Assembly (NCBI GenBank): GCA_037178855.1
Contig: JASJZC010000004.1
Coordinates: forward strand, 3,906,001-3,970,000
Source of the DNA: Oscheius sp. JU75
Lineage: Eukaryota > Nematoda > Chromadorea > Rhabditida > Rhabditidae
Length of the DNA stretch: 64,000 nt
Direction of reading: 5' to 3'
Shown here one piece after another: positions 45,684 through 58,089 of the stretch (its first letter is position 1; every line of letters starts with the position of its first letter). Both the position numbers and the translations under genes were made by a program. The notes under the pieces are model-generated. The model did no database searches, was not told the DNA's origin, and saw nothing but the letters and a program-made list of their open reading frames with translations.

Positions 45684-46552
45684 CTGGGAAGAGTAAAGTG
45701 AACTGAGACGTAAAGAACTAAATAGAGAAGTCGTGTGTTTGAGGTGTGAAGACTCTGTGAGTAATGTTTGTACAACTGAGAAGGACCAAGGCAACCGGGC
45801 GTCCAATTTACATGCGAAAGAGAGACAGAGTCATGATCCGTGACGTCCAGCAGGATCTTGTGTAAATCAGCTCGGCTTTGTACACTTTTGGAGGCAGAAT
45901 TAACGATCAGTTAGTATCATTGTCGCTTAACTTTACGTCACGAGCGAGCTAGTTGTATCGTAGAAACACAATGTATTCTCTTTGTGTGATGGTCTACTGG
46001 AATGTACAGTAAGGAGGATACAATCTATTTAAAATTATCCTCGCGTCTCTGTCTTTGTGTGTCTGTCTGAGGCTTTAACTGCTAACTTTTGCCAATTACT
46101 TTGTGCAAATACTAATTGTTGGCAAGTCAAGCCAAAACGAGTCAGTTCGGGAGGTAGCTTCGTTGGGAGAACGTTGCTCCAGTCATGCCACGATTGGTTT
46201 GAATGAGGATAGGTTGAAGTGGGAGGAAAAGGTCATAAAGGCTGGACAGAAGGAAACAAATCGAGCAAATTTGGAAGGAACTGAGTACTTACTGTCATTG
46301 AGCCCCAAGGGGCGATAGCCTTACTTGTATAGAATATTTCCTTCTTTAATTGATTTCCAAACTGAAAGCTATTTTCACAACTTTTGGCAATGCATGGTAA
46401 GACGACTCTCCTGACTTGTCTGAACTTGCCAAAAGCTCTAAACAAGCGAAACTTGGGAATCTTGTCACTTCCTAAAACAGTGTCAAACTAAGTAGTTTGA
46501 CTCCTCCTACGAAGGTTAGCATTTCCTTTTTTCAAAACAATCTCCCCTTCAG
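45684..46552. other. Intergenic region
   Basis: Upstream of the Cys-module gene (minus) and of the zinc-finger-like locus (plus). No gene recognised. Confidence 0.4.
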
Positions 46553-47306
46553 ATGCCGAAAAGTATATCAGTCTGTTGTCCTCGATGTCCTTGCTCGACG
46601 AAGTCATGATCCTTCAACGAGCTGCGAGAACACGTGGACAAGGATCACCTCCAGATGGTTCCTCTCTTCAACTGTCCTCAATGTCAGGCGGGATTCATCT
46701 GTTCCTCGCTTGCTCTCATCAATTGCCAAATTGTCTGCTGCCGTTTAAAGCTCTTCGCATCTCTCTGCCATCTGACCCAGTCACTTCAGCCGTGGATCAT
46801 GTCGGCGAAAACGAGCCGGATCTTTTTCCGATCAAAGAGAGGACTCCTCGGATCCAGCTATCGCCAACGCCGGAGCTAAAAATTGGCTAGTCTTTAGGGT
46901 TTTCTGATCGAGATAGTTTCAGAGCTGTTCACTATCATTGGGAACCATCCTCAGCCGATCAAACAAGAAACCTGCCACGGGTGCCCGATCTCGTGCCTCT
47001 CTTCGGATCCAGCTGTGCCGAAGAAGAAGCAGAAGACAGAAGAAGTCATCGAGAAGGCCTGTACGTTTGTTGCTGTGACAGGTGTTGAGCAAAATGCGCA
47101 TTCTCTTACGGGTTTTCTCGCGACCAGAATTGTCGCGCCGTTGACGATGTCGAAGACACCGTTTGAACGTTTTTAAGGTTCCTCTCAGCAGCAAAATCCT
47201 CAAGTTCCAAACCGAGAGATCTACAGGAAGGAGCGTTCGAGGAAGGAAGAGAAGCAGAGTACACCGCTCCGCAGGTTTGAAATCTAACCAGTCCAAGAAG
47301 AAGTAA
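46553..47306 (+). pseudogene. C2H2 zinc-finger-like locus with in-frame TGA
   Basis: From ATG 46553, directly after ccttcag, the frame reads CCPRCPCSTKS, TGA at 46607-46609, then SFNELREHVDKDHLQMVPLF and NCPQCQAGF in the same frame. Read through the TGA, this forms a C2H2 finger (C-x4-C...L-x2-H-x4-H). Further exons give SLRISLPSDPVTSAVDHVGE, ERTPRIQLSPTPELKIG, ELFTIIGNHPQPIKQETCHG, KKKQKTEEVIEKA, KCAFSYGFSRDQNCRAVDD and a basic tail ending KSNQSKKK, TAA at 47304-47306. The exon chain after the finger is partly guesswork, with some introns implausibly short. Either a decayed gene, a sequence error, or an unusual recoding site. Confidence 0.4.
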
Positions 47307-47482
47307 TGATCTAGTTTTTTTCTATTTTTGTAATAAAAGTTTTAAGTAATCCTTGTGTTCTTATTCTTTCCACTCTCCACCGCTCTTGTTCCCTTGGTAT
47401 TCTCTTTGCAACTTCTGCAGCTCAGAAGATATCCCAGAGTCCAATTGCTTCTTTCATACTACCAATGACACTACTAGATAGT

Positions 47483-50400
47483 TTATTGTTTATCACGAAT
47501 GGTGCTCAGGTTATTCATCAAAGCAAAATATGAAATCTCGCTGCGGAAGAGCTCCTCCAAATCGTAGAGTATATTCTCAAGACAGTCTGCAGAAGATATT
47601 CCGAGATACTGACTGACGGAGTCGAAGACTTGAGCGCCCAGTTGTGAATCGCAGGCTTCGACCGAGACAGAGGGCAAGAGCTGGCCAACGAGATGACACG
47701 TCACTTGGCGTAACCTGAAATTAATCTATGGGAAAGGGGGCCTGCTCATTTGGACCAACTGCTTTATTGTAATCGGCTCTGCTCGTAAAGTCAAAGCGGG
47801 CAGCTGTCGGAAATACGATGCGCAAGCAACAGATTGACCCCATCTCTCTGTGTTAAACTTTCTCTTACCTTTGAGCTGCCTCCGTCTCAATCGTCTCGAC
47901 CTCTTCCAACAGTTGTCGGATTGTGCTCATCAGTTGTCTACTGACCTCTTCGGCCTGAGGTTCCCTTCTCTCCTCGAATGAGACTCCATTCCTAGCGGAT
48001 CCCTGAATGTTATTAATCTAATTAGCAGGGATTTGGGAAATGGAAGCAGGTGCTACGAGCCGACGCCTAATCCCCAAGTCGATTCTACTTATTAACACGT
48101 TCACAAACAGGTGGAAGTCACTACATCTGGACAGTTTTTGTGTTGAAGAGGATATGAGATTCGAGTCAGTTGGTCCTAGTGTAAAGCGACGGGGTCCACA
48201 TGGCAGCAGTCGCGAAGAGACCTTTCAATAAACTAGGAAGACTGTCAAAAGACTGGATTGTACGTGTAGTCATGGAGATGAAAGCGGATCCCTGCCACGC
48301 GAGTCGCCACTTGACTAATGGCCGCAAAATGTGCGGAAATGAGAGGGCGGGAGCTACGAAAACGTTGGAATTTCGGGGGCACATTTGTTAATCGAAAAAG
48401 TGACGACGGACTGTGAATGAGCTCGTCTCTCGACGCTCAGAAATTCCAATTAGCGAGCCCGTTTGGTTATCCTTGGGCCTAAAAGAAGAAGAGGCAATCT
48501 TGAGCAAAAGTCCGATAATTAAAGAATTGCTGGCAACACGAAGGCCAACTTCGATCCAGCCCGGAGCCAGAAAAAAAGTTGACCAAATTGGATCAATTTG
48601 AACTCTATTGAATACTTAAAAGCCCCAGGGAATGCGCGTCCTTTGCAACATCTTACCTGTCTAGGGTCTACTTTTGTAGTCGACTCTTCATCTGCTCGTG
48701 TCTGAAAGCAGTGAAATTGCAATTAGGACGCATCGACTGCTCCGCGGATGTCTCTCTCTCTCTCTTATCAGCCGAGTTACCATGGAGACAGATCTGTTCG
48801 GCCTCGGACGAGCCACATTACACTTGGCACCTGTTATCCGCCGACTTGGACAAAACAGTACGTGACAACACTGAGAGCAACTTGGGCCGGGCCGCCAGCC
48901 TAAGCGAACCTTGGCCCAGCTTACTACGTCTAAGACTGTGGCAAAGCATTCACTTAACTGGCGGTCCGAAATGCTGACACACTGACCTCAGTCTCTCCGA
49001 GTATAGTCTCTAGATGGTGGTCGAGTTGTGGAGCTGGATGTCCGGTAGCCAACTGAAGGAGACAGTCAGCTAGACCACGAAGAGACGACGGAGAGGAAGT
49101 GAGAAGTGACTGACGGAAACGGACGACGGATGGCTGGAGCTGAGAGAGAAGAGACTGCCCGAGGCAACGGGGAGCTGGCCACGCCTCCACAATCGATGCC
49201 TCCCCACCCCCTAGAGCAGTGGTCAGCAGCAGGGATAAGGATGAGTCCAGTTGTTTTTAGGGAGACACGCCCACCAGGAGAGAGAGAGAGAGAGAGAGAG
49301 AGAAGGTTAGATTTTGGGGAGGAGCAAAAGGACGTCTTCGGAAGGGCTTAGAGCAAACATAAACAAACTCTCCCCCAAAGTGGAAGTGCTCTTTCAAATA
49401 GACTCTCGTTATTCACAACTATGCCACGTCTAACGACTTCTGTTCATAAAAGAACGTCTGACCCTCTTTCTAATTCGAAAACACTGCTCCAGGGTGTGTT
49501 TCTCCCGTTGCCTCTACTCACTGGACTCATCAACTCATTCATCTTTTGACTCTGTAGCAGCAGAAGACTCTCTATCCGGTTGAGTTGTTGACTGTCGTAC
49601 TGTGGGATTGCGGTAGCTTGCATGACATTGGTAAACCGATGTCGTACTTCCTCCTCGAGCTGAAAAGAGTTAGTTCTAACGAAGAAAAGATGAGCATGCC
49701 ACACTTGTGATTAATACACAACAAAAGAGATTCTTTAATGCATTCAGTATCACAGATATTAGGACATTCGTGTATGAGAATCACTCGTGACTAGCCTCGT
49801 CTGTCGGACCGCTTTCTTCCTCCTGATTGAGCTGCATCGCCTCCAGATGTTCTCTCATCGCCGTCAGATTTCTGGAAAAGAAGTATTTTGGTTATAGGAG
49901 AATGTACGGCAACAAACGAGCGGAGATTTTTCCATCGCAGCATGACGGACTGGATGAGAGAGACTGAGTCTAGACTGGGAGATCAATGATTGAGTGATAT
50001 GTGGAGGTTGAAAGAAAAGGGACCCTCGTAATAATTTGTCACGGGATACACTATGGGTTCAGAGTTTCGGTATTCGTTTGTAAAATAATCAGACAAACAG
50101 CAGAACTTACGCGAGATTAGCAGCAGCGTTGCTGAACATGTCGTCGAGTGCTTGTCGAGCCTCTTCCTCTGTCCCCGGTGCTTCTGGACAGACTCTCTTC
50201 ACAATCTACTTTCGATTGACTCACCGGCCGCCTGTTGCAAGGAGAGTCTCAGCTGTCGGACGCGTTCCTTCCTAGCCTCCATCGCCCTGAGGCGCTCGCG
50301 GATCTGCTGATTGATCTGCTCTTTCCTGAAGTGCTCGATCGATATAGGATCTCCGCTCCGTTTACACTCACTTTTCGCGCTCCTTTCTCACATTTTCTCG

Positions 50401-51855
50401 GATCTCCTTGCGTCTCATCTCCATTCGTTCTTCTTCAGTCTTCGGCTCCTCTTCCTCATCTTGCTTCTGATCCTCCTCCGTCTGAGCGCCAGGAATTCTC
50501 TCCGTCGAGGCCTCAGCAGCAGCAATCATCTCCTCTTTCTGAAAGTGTATCAGATCTTTATGTTCTATCATTCCTACCTCCTTATCCTCCTTTGTCTCCT
50601 GCTGGATTCCTCTCTTCAAAGCCTCCTTCCTCAATCTCTCCAACTGCTTCTCTTTCCTGTCTTTAGCTGTCTTCTCAGTATGAACTAAACCTCGTTAGTT
50701 ATAGAAAAACATCGAGAAAACCTTTCAACTTGGCAATCTCGATCTCGTCCAAGGCCTCATTGGCCGTCTTCCTCATAGTCGAGGTCTTCTCTTTGCGAAT
50801 CTCATTCAGTGTCGTCTTCTGCAAAAGACCCTTCGTTTTATCTCTTAATTACGCCACACGAGTTTCTGGTTTTGAAGCACATAGCGATGGCACTGGTGGC
50901 CGTCTCGTTTCAATTCGAGCATAATTAACCGCCGGAAACGGGGAAGGGAGGGCGACCGCGAAGCCTGGCAATACTCTCACTCTCCCCTCGAAGGGCACGT
51001 TCAGCTGTTCGCGGTAATCAAAGTATGCTCGGTCGCAGATGGGCGTGTATTTATTATTGAAAAGAGCATTGATGGCAGAGGGACACGCAACGCGGCTATG
51101 AATACACCATGCATATCGGCCGACTACTGAGGGTAATGTCCTGAGGCTCAAGAGAAAGGGTACAAACCTTGTTCTTCTGGAGTTGGAGTCGTTCCACCAG
51201 CTGTTCGTTTAGTTTCGAGGCCGCTGCTGCAGCAGCTGAGACCTCCTGCAACTCTCTCAAACACGCCTCCAACTCTGACAAATCTTCCTTATCTGTAATG
51301 ACTTTAGTCTTTTTCTATTGTGTCTCACTCTGTTCCTCAGTCTGTTCGGATACAACTGCTTCAGTCTCCTTCTCTTCCATTTTCTCCTCATTCTCTTCAG
51401 TCTTCTTCTCCTTCTCTTCCATCTTCTTCTCCTCAACTGGAGCTGTCTTCTTCCTCTCTTCAACCTCCTTGGCCACATCTTCGACTGCTAGCTCATGTAC
51501 TTTCAGGATATCCTTCATGATCTCGACGTATTTTCCTTCCTGTTCAGTCATCGTGTCAAAGGCCTCTAACAATTGTTTCATCAGTTCCTTGTCTGGCTAA
51601 TAACTTCAGATCTATTTGAACTCTGTTCCCGTTTACCTGTTCAGCGCAGGAAACCGTCTTCATAGCTGCATGAAGTCGTTCCTTCTTATCTCGGATCACA
51701 TTCAACTGCTGTTTCACATGTTTCCGTCTGGTTATCTGAATACCTACGTGTTACTGTCAAAAAAACTCCGAAAATATTCAATGTAAGCCACAATGAAATG
51801 GAAAGCTCACAATATTATCGTCAGTGGATTTCTGTCCAACTTCTTCTGTCGACAT
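47483..51855 (-). CDS. Long coiled-coil protein with Glu/Lys-rich tracts, unassigned
   Basis: About 15 exons. Start MSTEEVGQKSTDDN, then ITRRKHVKQQLNVIRDKKER and LMKQLLEAFDTMTEQEGKYV, a Glu/Lys tract (EEKKMEEKEKKTEENEEKME), SELEACLRELQEVSAAAAAA, IRKEKTSTMRKTANEALDEI, RMEMRRKEIRENVRKERE, EQINQQIRERLRAMEARKER, EEEARQALDDMFSNAAANLA, NLTAMREHLEAMQLNQEEES, LEEEVRHRFTNVMQATAIPQ, SLLSQLQPSVVRFRQSLLTS, VSRQLMSTIRQLLEEVETIE and a last exon ECLENILYDLEELFR-like sequence (SADCLENILYDLEELFRSEI) ending NLSTIRDKQ, TAA at 47483-47485. Not recognised; general look of a centrosomal, nuclear-pore or scaffold coiled-coil protein. Intron sizes are variable and the exons between 48.0 and 49.5 kb are the least certain. 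Confidence 0.6.
49280..49304. repeat. (GA)n microsatellite
   Basis: About twelve ga units in an intron-like part of the long coiled-coil gene. Confidence 0.9.
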
Positions 51856-52296
51856 TTCTCAGATCTTTTTGGGAAAGACGAATCTGAAACTGATATCAAA
51901 GACTGTAAAAGGAGCTGAATGAAAAGGAAGCCAGAAAGAGAATGACTCAGGGCAGCTTTCTATAGTAGGTGGGCGTTGACACAGGTATGCGGCCGTTCTT
52001 ATCGATCGATCGGTTGGAGGACTGTCCGTTTTCCAATCAGCATACGAAAACGCCCTTCTCGCTTTCTTCGAGAGCATAGAAGTAGATTCAGTAAGGAGAA
52101 AGTACTAAGAAAAGCAAGAAATGGCAGGGGAAGAGGACAATTAGAAGGAACCAGACGGCTGTATAAGAAGAAAGACAAACAGTCGGACTAGGCGACTGCA
52201 GTGAGTAGGCCCAAACAAAAAGATTTAAATTTCATTCACAACCCGAAAAAAGTAGTAACAAAAAACCTGTAACAATATACACATTCTGATGAGATA
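51856..52296. other. Intergenic region between two minus-strand genes
   Basis: About 440 bp upstream of the coiled-coil gene and below the topoisomerase III stop. No gene recognised; distance is too long to suggest an operon. Confidence 0.4.
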
Positions 52297-55093
52297 TTAC
52301 TGCTGTTGCCATTCGAAATAGTTGCATCTTGTGGCATCGGACATGTCCTTGCTGCAGCCGAGGAACTGTTTCCCCTTGTTCGCCCCATCTTTCCTGACTG
52401 TTCTCAGGGCTGCCGGCACACCACATTGACAATTCTTCCCAGCTGGAGTCACCTGCGTCTGTGTTGGTGGAACTATTCCTCCTGCACCGCCTCGAACTCC
52501 ACGAACCCCTCCTCTTGGTCTACCTCTTGGTGCTCCTGACATTAGAGGCATTTCGTCACTTTCGATCTAAATTGTATTTTCTTACAAAAAGATCAAAGAC
52601 ATACCTCGAGTGGTTCGGGTGGATGTGGTCCTCTGATAGTGGGTGTATTCCCTCTTCCTCTCGTGGAAGAGCCTCTACTTCCGCCTCTAGGAGGTCTTGG
52701 GGGAGAAGGAGGCGGTTGACCACCATTAAATGGCGGAAACCGTTCGTTTGGATGCCGTTGATGGTATCTAAAGTGAGGTAATGAAATAGTATAATTCCAA
52801 AGTACTTTTGTAACGCCTGGGACAACCGTAAAATCTGTGCTTCACTCTGGTCGAAAATTCTTCTATATCTTGTCTTCTGCTCTTCCAGAACTTCTTGTTT
52901 TGCTCTCGTCCCTGCGCAAATTGCCTGCAGCTGTCTTTCCAAATCGGCTCTCATATGGGGCTTACTCATAGCAAAACCTGTAAAATTGGAATAGCGAAAT
53001 ATAAAAAAGAATCTGACCCATAGCATCGTAGCCGTCGACCAGAGCCAGACCGAGAAAGGCGGGAAGGAAGCGACCATCTGTCTGTACACCGACATACGCC
53101 CTATCCTTGATCTTCTCTATGTGCTCCGCGTGTGTGGCATCGGTTCCGATTCCGAACCTGTCCATCAGAGCGATCAAGTCGGCTTCATTGAGCAGCTGCG
53201 GAGGTTGTGTCTGTCCGTCGGCCATTCTCAGCTGATGGTCGTTTATTACTTCGCCATCGCGATACGGTGGCAGGGTTTTGTCGCTCCATTTCTCGTAAAT
53301 GAACACTTTCATATAGCCTGAACTTATTAATTTGTGGAATCAAGGGTTCAGAACGTACCGAGATCCTCGATCACAAGACCAGTGGCATGGAAGAGCTCTT
53401 CGCCACATTTTAACTGAAGCAACTTTGTTGAGAAGCAGATCAGAACCTACATCAACTTTGGTTTCCTGTCCTTTGGCGTCCCATGATATACAGGCCAGAA
53501 AATGACGAACAATGAGCTCATAAATCTTCCACTCATTTGCCTCCATATTCATTTTGGTGGCGAATTTCAGTGGATGAATGGGAGGGTGAGCTTCGTCACT
53601 TTTCGTCCCGTTCCGTGGATTTACTCCCTTTTGTACGACCTAAATGAAGTTGAAGGAAAGGAAAAACAATGAGTACCTCTCCGGCGAAGTCTCCCCAGTC
53701 TCCAGAAGCCGTCTGTTGTTGAGCCAGCTGATCTAGTTGGATATCTTTCGGAAACTTGTTGGTCTCGGTTCTTAACTTGTTGCTAATGAGAACAATTGAT
53801 AAAATACCTGGGATATGAGATGAATCCTTTGTTATAGAGTTTCTCCGCAATATTCATTGCATTCTTCGCGCTCATTTTCAACTTCCGAACAGCCAACTTT
53901 TCCAACTCTACAGTATCCAAAGCCTGAGGTCTCCATCGACTTTTCGGCTTCTTCTGCACATTCGTCACTCTAGCAGATCTCGCATCTATGCAGTCCTCGT
54001 AAAGTGCTGTTACAGCATCTCTGTCGAAAAGCCGCTGCCGTTCCCAATTGAATTCTGTCTACAAATAATGTTTAAATTGAAAAAGAGGAAAATACAAATA
54101 ACCTTGACGCCGTTTTTCGTATGATCAATGACAAGCTTCCAAAATGGTTCTCGAACAAAGTTCTCGATGGCCTTGTATCTCTCCACGACAAATCCAAGAG
54201 TTGGGAATTGACAACTTCCGTAGCTGACAATTTTTAAGTCTGAAAACACACGATTAGAAGATACAAACTAATAGCTACCTTCTGTGAATATGTCGGGACA
54301 TCTGCTGCGTAGATGGAGAGTTTGAAGTCGCGAAAAGGCAGCTCCTGAAGTAGAATCAGTCTGTGAAAAGATCAAGTCATACCAATCCTGAGATCCAACT
54401 CTGATCGACAATCGACAGCATCGACCATTCGCATATCCAAGCGAACGAGGCCGTTCATGGCATTGGTGATAGCTCGTTGTGTGATTTCGGAAAATCTAAA
54501 CTTTCTTTATAGGGACATGAGAGTGACGGCTACTTTGCTCTGTAGACGTCAAGTCTCCGATTGGCTCCCAAACATGTTTTGACAACTTCGGCACCGATGG
54601 CTTCACCTTCTCGATCACAATCGGTGAAGATAATCAGAATGTCGTGTTTTGGAGCTTCCTCTCTGAAAATTGGATTCTAGAAGCAGAGAAAAACGCTTAC
54701 TTTAGAGTTTGTTCAATTTTTTCCATGTTTTTGATCACTTTGTGGAGAACGGGGGCGGTAAAGCAGGTTCCAATTGGAACATTCTGAAAGTACCACAATT
54801 CGACCGACTTAAAAACGAGTTACACTCCAATTTTTCATGTCCGCAGGGAACTCGTAGTTGAGCATGTGTCCAGAAACACTGGTCATTGCTATCGTGGCTT
54901 GCTGAAAAGAAAAAATTGCTGGAGATACAAATGTCCTTACTTGACCGAAGACATCCATGTGGAACTGATAAATTTTGTTAAATGGTGACCGACCTTCTCT
55001 TCTCACAGCAGTTCCTCGGCTAAGTATTGCTGCGACTCCTTTGGCGACGTCATTTTTTTCCGCCACACAGAGGATGCGCCTCATAGCGCTCAT
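52297..55093 (-). CDS. top-3: DNA topoisomerase III alpha
   Basis: Type IA topoisomerase that, with BLM/RMI, decatenates DNA and dissolves double Holliday junctions, in nucleus and possibly mitochondria. Start MSAMRRILCVAEKNDVAKGV. Toprim domain: HDILIIFTDCDREGEAIGAE with the catalytic Glu and DxD-type acids. Then DLRIGAAFSRLQTLHLRSRC, VSYGSCQFPTLGFVVERYKA, and the active-site Tyr in YNKGFISYPR|TETNKFP. Further GTKSDEAHPPIHPLKF and IGTDATHAEHIEKIKDRAYV, all diagnostic of topo I/III. The C-terminus is Arg/Gly-rich (RGRPRGGVRGVRGGAGG) followed by a GRF zinc finger CQCGVPAALRTVRKDG...GKQFLGCS...CNYFEWQQQ, TAA at 52297-52299. The zinc tail identifies TOP3A rather than TOP3B. About 15 exons with 36-55 nt introns; no break seen. 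Confidence 0.93.
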
Positions 55094-56167
55094 CAAAAAG
55101 GACTAACTGAAAAACAAGACTGAGTTTTAGAAATGGGCAAAGAAAAAGCAAAAGTGAAAGGGAAAACAAGTTAAAACCTCCCAAATCGCATTCTTCTGTA
55201 TTTTTACTGAGGTTTGTACATTCTAACTATGTTTTTCGTACTCAACGTCAAAAATAACCCCTGGGAACGTAAAAAAACGACTCAAATTTGATAGAATGAT
55301 TGGTGTGAGACTACATTCGACCAACATCGCCAGTACACCAATTTGTCTTAGGTTTCTAGAGGCTATTTTTGCGCTAAGTTCGAAAAACATATATAGTTAG
55401 AAAGTCCACATTACGATAAAAAGTGAAGAAAAACGCGATTTGGGAGGCTCCGCGAGTTCATGCCAAAAAAAATTTGAACTGAGGGGGTTACCTGCCGAAC
55501 TATCCTACCTTTACAATTGGCAAAAAGCGTCTGTCTGCGACACATGTCAACTCTAATCAGGGATAATGTTTGACAATGTTTGTGGCCTTTTTTGTCAAGT
55601 GTTACCAGCTTTGCAGTCTCTTAGTCATGGCACTACATCGAAAATAAGCCGCTTCTCCAATAGTCTAAGCTCCGAAGTTTCCCCAAAAGCTGACTTGTCA
55701 ACTTAACTCTTGACATGCCATGACTTGCCAGCTTTTTTCTCGTGGTGTCGCACAGACGGACGGATACCATTGCACTTTAGTAGTAGAGAGATCCCAGATT
55801 AGAATTGATAAGACGAGTTAGAAGAATCAAACAGTTCAAAAAGAGTACTGGGTCGCTCCGCCAGAAATGTAAGCGACTGGTTACCGAATAAAGCAAAAAA
55901 CGCTCTTTTATTGCGCGTAAATTTTTTTTTTATTTGAAATTTTTTTGGATTAACGAGAAAGTTGGAAGAATTATGGGAAAAAATTCAATATATTCACCGT
56001 CTCAGACTATCATTCCACAACGTAACAGTAAACTGGGTTTAAGCCTAGTGTCGAGACAAGACAGAATTCAGTCAATATCTATATTTTCAGAGATACATCC
56101 AAAGAAACATTTAGTTTGTGGGTAGTACATACACGTAGAAGTAGTGGTTGACAAGATATGACACGCT
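55094..56167. repeat. Repeat-bearing intergenic region
   Basis: Holds an inverted repeat of about 30-nt arms (cctcccaaatcg... at 55178 and ...cgatttgggagg near 55435-55447). A terminus acctgccgaactatcc at about 55488-55505 resembles the MITE end at 29.37 kb. A dispersed repeat copy lies at about 55590-55800. No gene. Confidence 0.55.
55590..55800 (+). repeat. Dispersed repeat, copy 2
   Basis: Contains gcacagacggacggataccattgcactttagtagtagagagatc-type end, matching the end of copy 3 (gccattgcgctttag.tagtagagatc). Diverged from copy 1. Confidence 0.55.
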
Positions 56168-57602
56168 TTAGATCTCTTCTTCCTCGACGACATAGTTGTG
56201 ATCGTCAACAAAGACTTCTTCGGAATCTTGGACAAGAATACCTTCCGCATTCTGTTCCTGTAACAGGTTATTAGTTCTCTTCAAAGGGAGCTGAACAAAC
56301 CTGGTATTCGTGATCCTTCTCTGAATACTCTTCGATTTCCTCTTCCCAATCGACCTCCGTAATCTGATGTTGCGGCTCGACCATAAAGTTATCCCGATAT
56401 CTAGACATGCATGAGTTAGTAAAAAAAACTTGGAACACCTGCTCCTCCTGGAGACTGGACCCTTGTTCTTCGGAACCTGTACATGGTGGAGCAGAATGTG
56501 TCGATCGAGGTTCCTCTTTGTAATGGTCGCATACTCACAGCGATTACAGCGATAAGGTTTTTCACCCGTATGAGCTCGGATGTGTACCTTCAGAGAAGAA
56601 CTTGTCCTGTAGAGAAATGGGTTTCTGTCAGTGTAGTACTTACCGAAATCGTTTGGGGCAGTAGTTACAGGCAAAAGGCAGTTCTCCTGTGTGAATCCTG
56701 TAGTGAGCGGCGAAATTGTGTCGGTAAAGAATCTAAAAAATTGAAGAGAGTACTCAACTCGACTCACTATACCACAAGTCGGACACTCCATTTTTGGTTT
56801 CGACTCGTCGCCAGAAGTGGCAACAGTTCCGATCACTTGAGTCGTGTAGCTTCCCCCGGCTTGAATGTTCTCTGAACATTCCCTTCGATCAGCATAGCTG
56901 AACTGAACTATACCATCTTCCTCCTCGTCCTCCAGCATTTCTTCTTGCGTGAACTGTTGCAGCTGTTGTTCTGTCATCTGGGACTCCAAGAGTGGTGGGC
57001 CCTCTCCCATGCGGACTCCGTTCTTCTCTATAGAAACGATCATCTGCAGACCACCAGGGCCTTCGATTGTCTGCGGCATCGAGAGCGAGTCATCACTGAA
57101 CTGAATGCGTGGAACAAAATGAACGGAACTCACTTTTCGTAGATGACTCTCTGACTGGAAGGACCCGGGTGACTGACTAGGACATCTTCTCCCAGTTTCA
57201 ACTGAATGTGCTCCTGTCGAGGAGTATCGTCCAGAGCCTGAAGCGAGCTCATTAGGTTAGTTAGTTGTTCTCTTGAACCAATATAAACACTAAACACACG
57301 AGTTTCTGTCCAAAAATCTTACCTTGACAGTGATTCCAGCAGGAGTCAACGGCTTGACTGGCAGAGTCAGCCTCTTTCTGAACTGCTCCGTGTTGACGGT
57401 GTACACCTCGTTTTCAAATGCTTCCATCAGACAGGCCTCTGCGTGCCACAACAGCTCCCCCTGAATTACTTTTCTATAATAAAACAAAGCTTGAACTCAC
57501 TCTGTTCTTGAAAACCTTGTGGCATTCTGCACATGTGAGAGATCTTCGGATGGCCAAGGGTCCACCACAAACTATCCCCTTGCTCGTCTCCCTCGTAGTC
57601 AT
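56168..57602 (-). CDS. C2H2 zinc-finger protein
   Basis: Nuclear DNA-binding protein, about 430 aa. Start [20 protein letters not shown], then a Cys-rich first unit ([29 protein letters not shown]), a Gln/Glu-rich central part ([20 protein letters not shown]), then fingers in order: [62 protein letters not shown] and [16 protein letters not shown]. Two TGE(K/L)P linkers are plain. The tail is very acidic ([35 protein letters not shown]), stop TAA at 56168-56170. Similar in type to nematode ZNF/ADNP-like or ztf genes; no orthologue recognised. The start could lie in an upstream exon, since the ATG follows tgtcag by one base. Confidence 0.8.
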
Positions 57603-58089
57603 CCTGACAAAAATGGTAGACTGATTGGTATTTGGTGAGAAGCCGAAAATGGTAGAAAGTGATTGGTATTTGGTGAGAAAACACCGTAGGAAGAGAGAAC
57701 AATCTGTTTGAATGGTTTTATTTTTGGATAAAGGCAGCACGCAAGTAATAGAAGGGAAATATAGACACATTTGGACGAAAGAGACTCAAGAATAAGTGAA
57801 CCGTATACTATTTCCGCCAGTTGAGATCGAGGAAAAATGGTAGAGAGTATCCAACAATACAAACCAAGATAAAACCGGAAGGAGAGATCTGTTGTTCCGA
57901 CCGACAACTTTATACCTAAGAACTAGAGCGAGACTACAGTACATTTACCAGTGTGCACATTAACTGAGATCAAGGAAAGTAAGTATTTTTGAGGAAAGAG
58001 GGGGAGCACACTACACCGGAATATTTGTACAAATGAGTATATACTTGGGAGAGGTAGATAAGGGACTGAGATATGAACTAAGAAAGGTA
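57603..58089. other. Intergenic region with short tandem duplication
   Basis: Between two minus-strand genes. Includes two adjacent copies of a 34-36 bp unit containing gattggtatttggtgagaa at about 57614-57682. Otherwise no feature. Confidence 0.5.
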
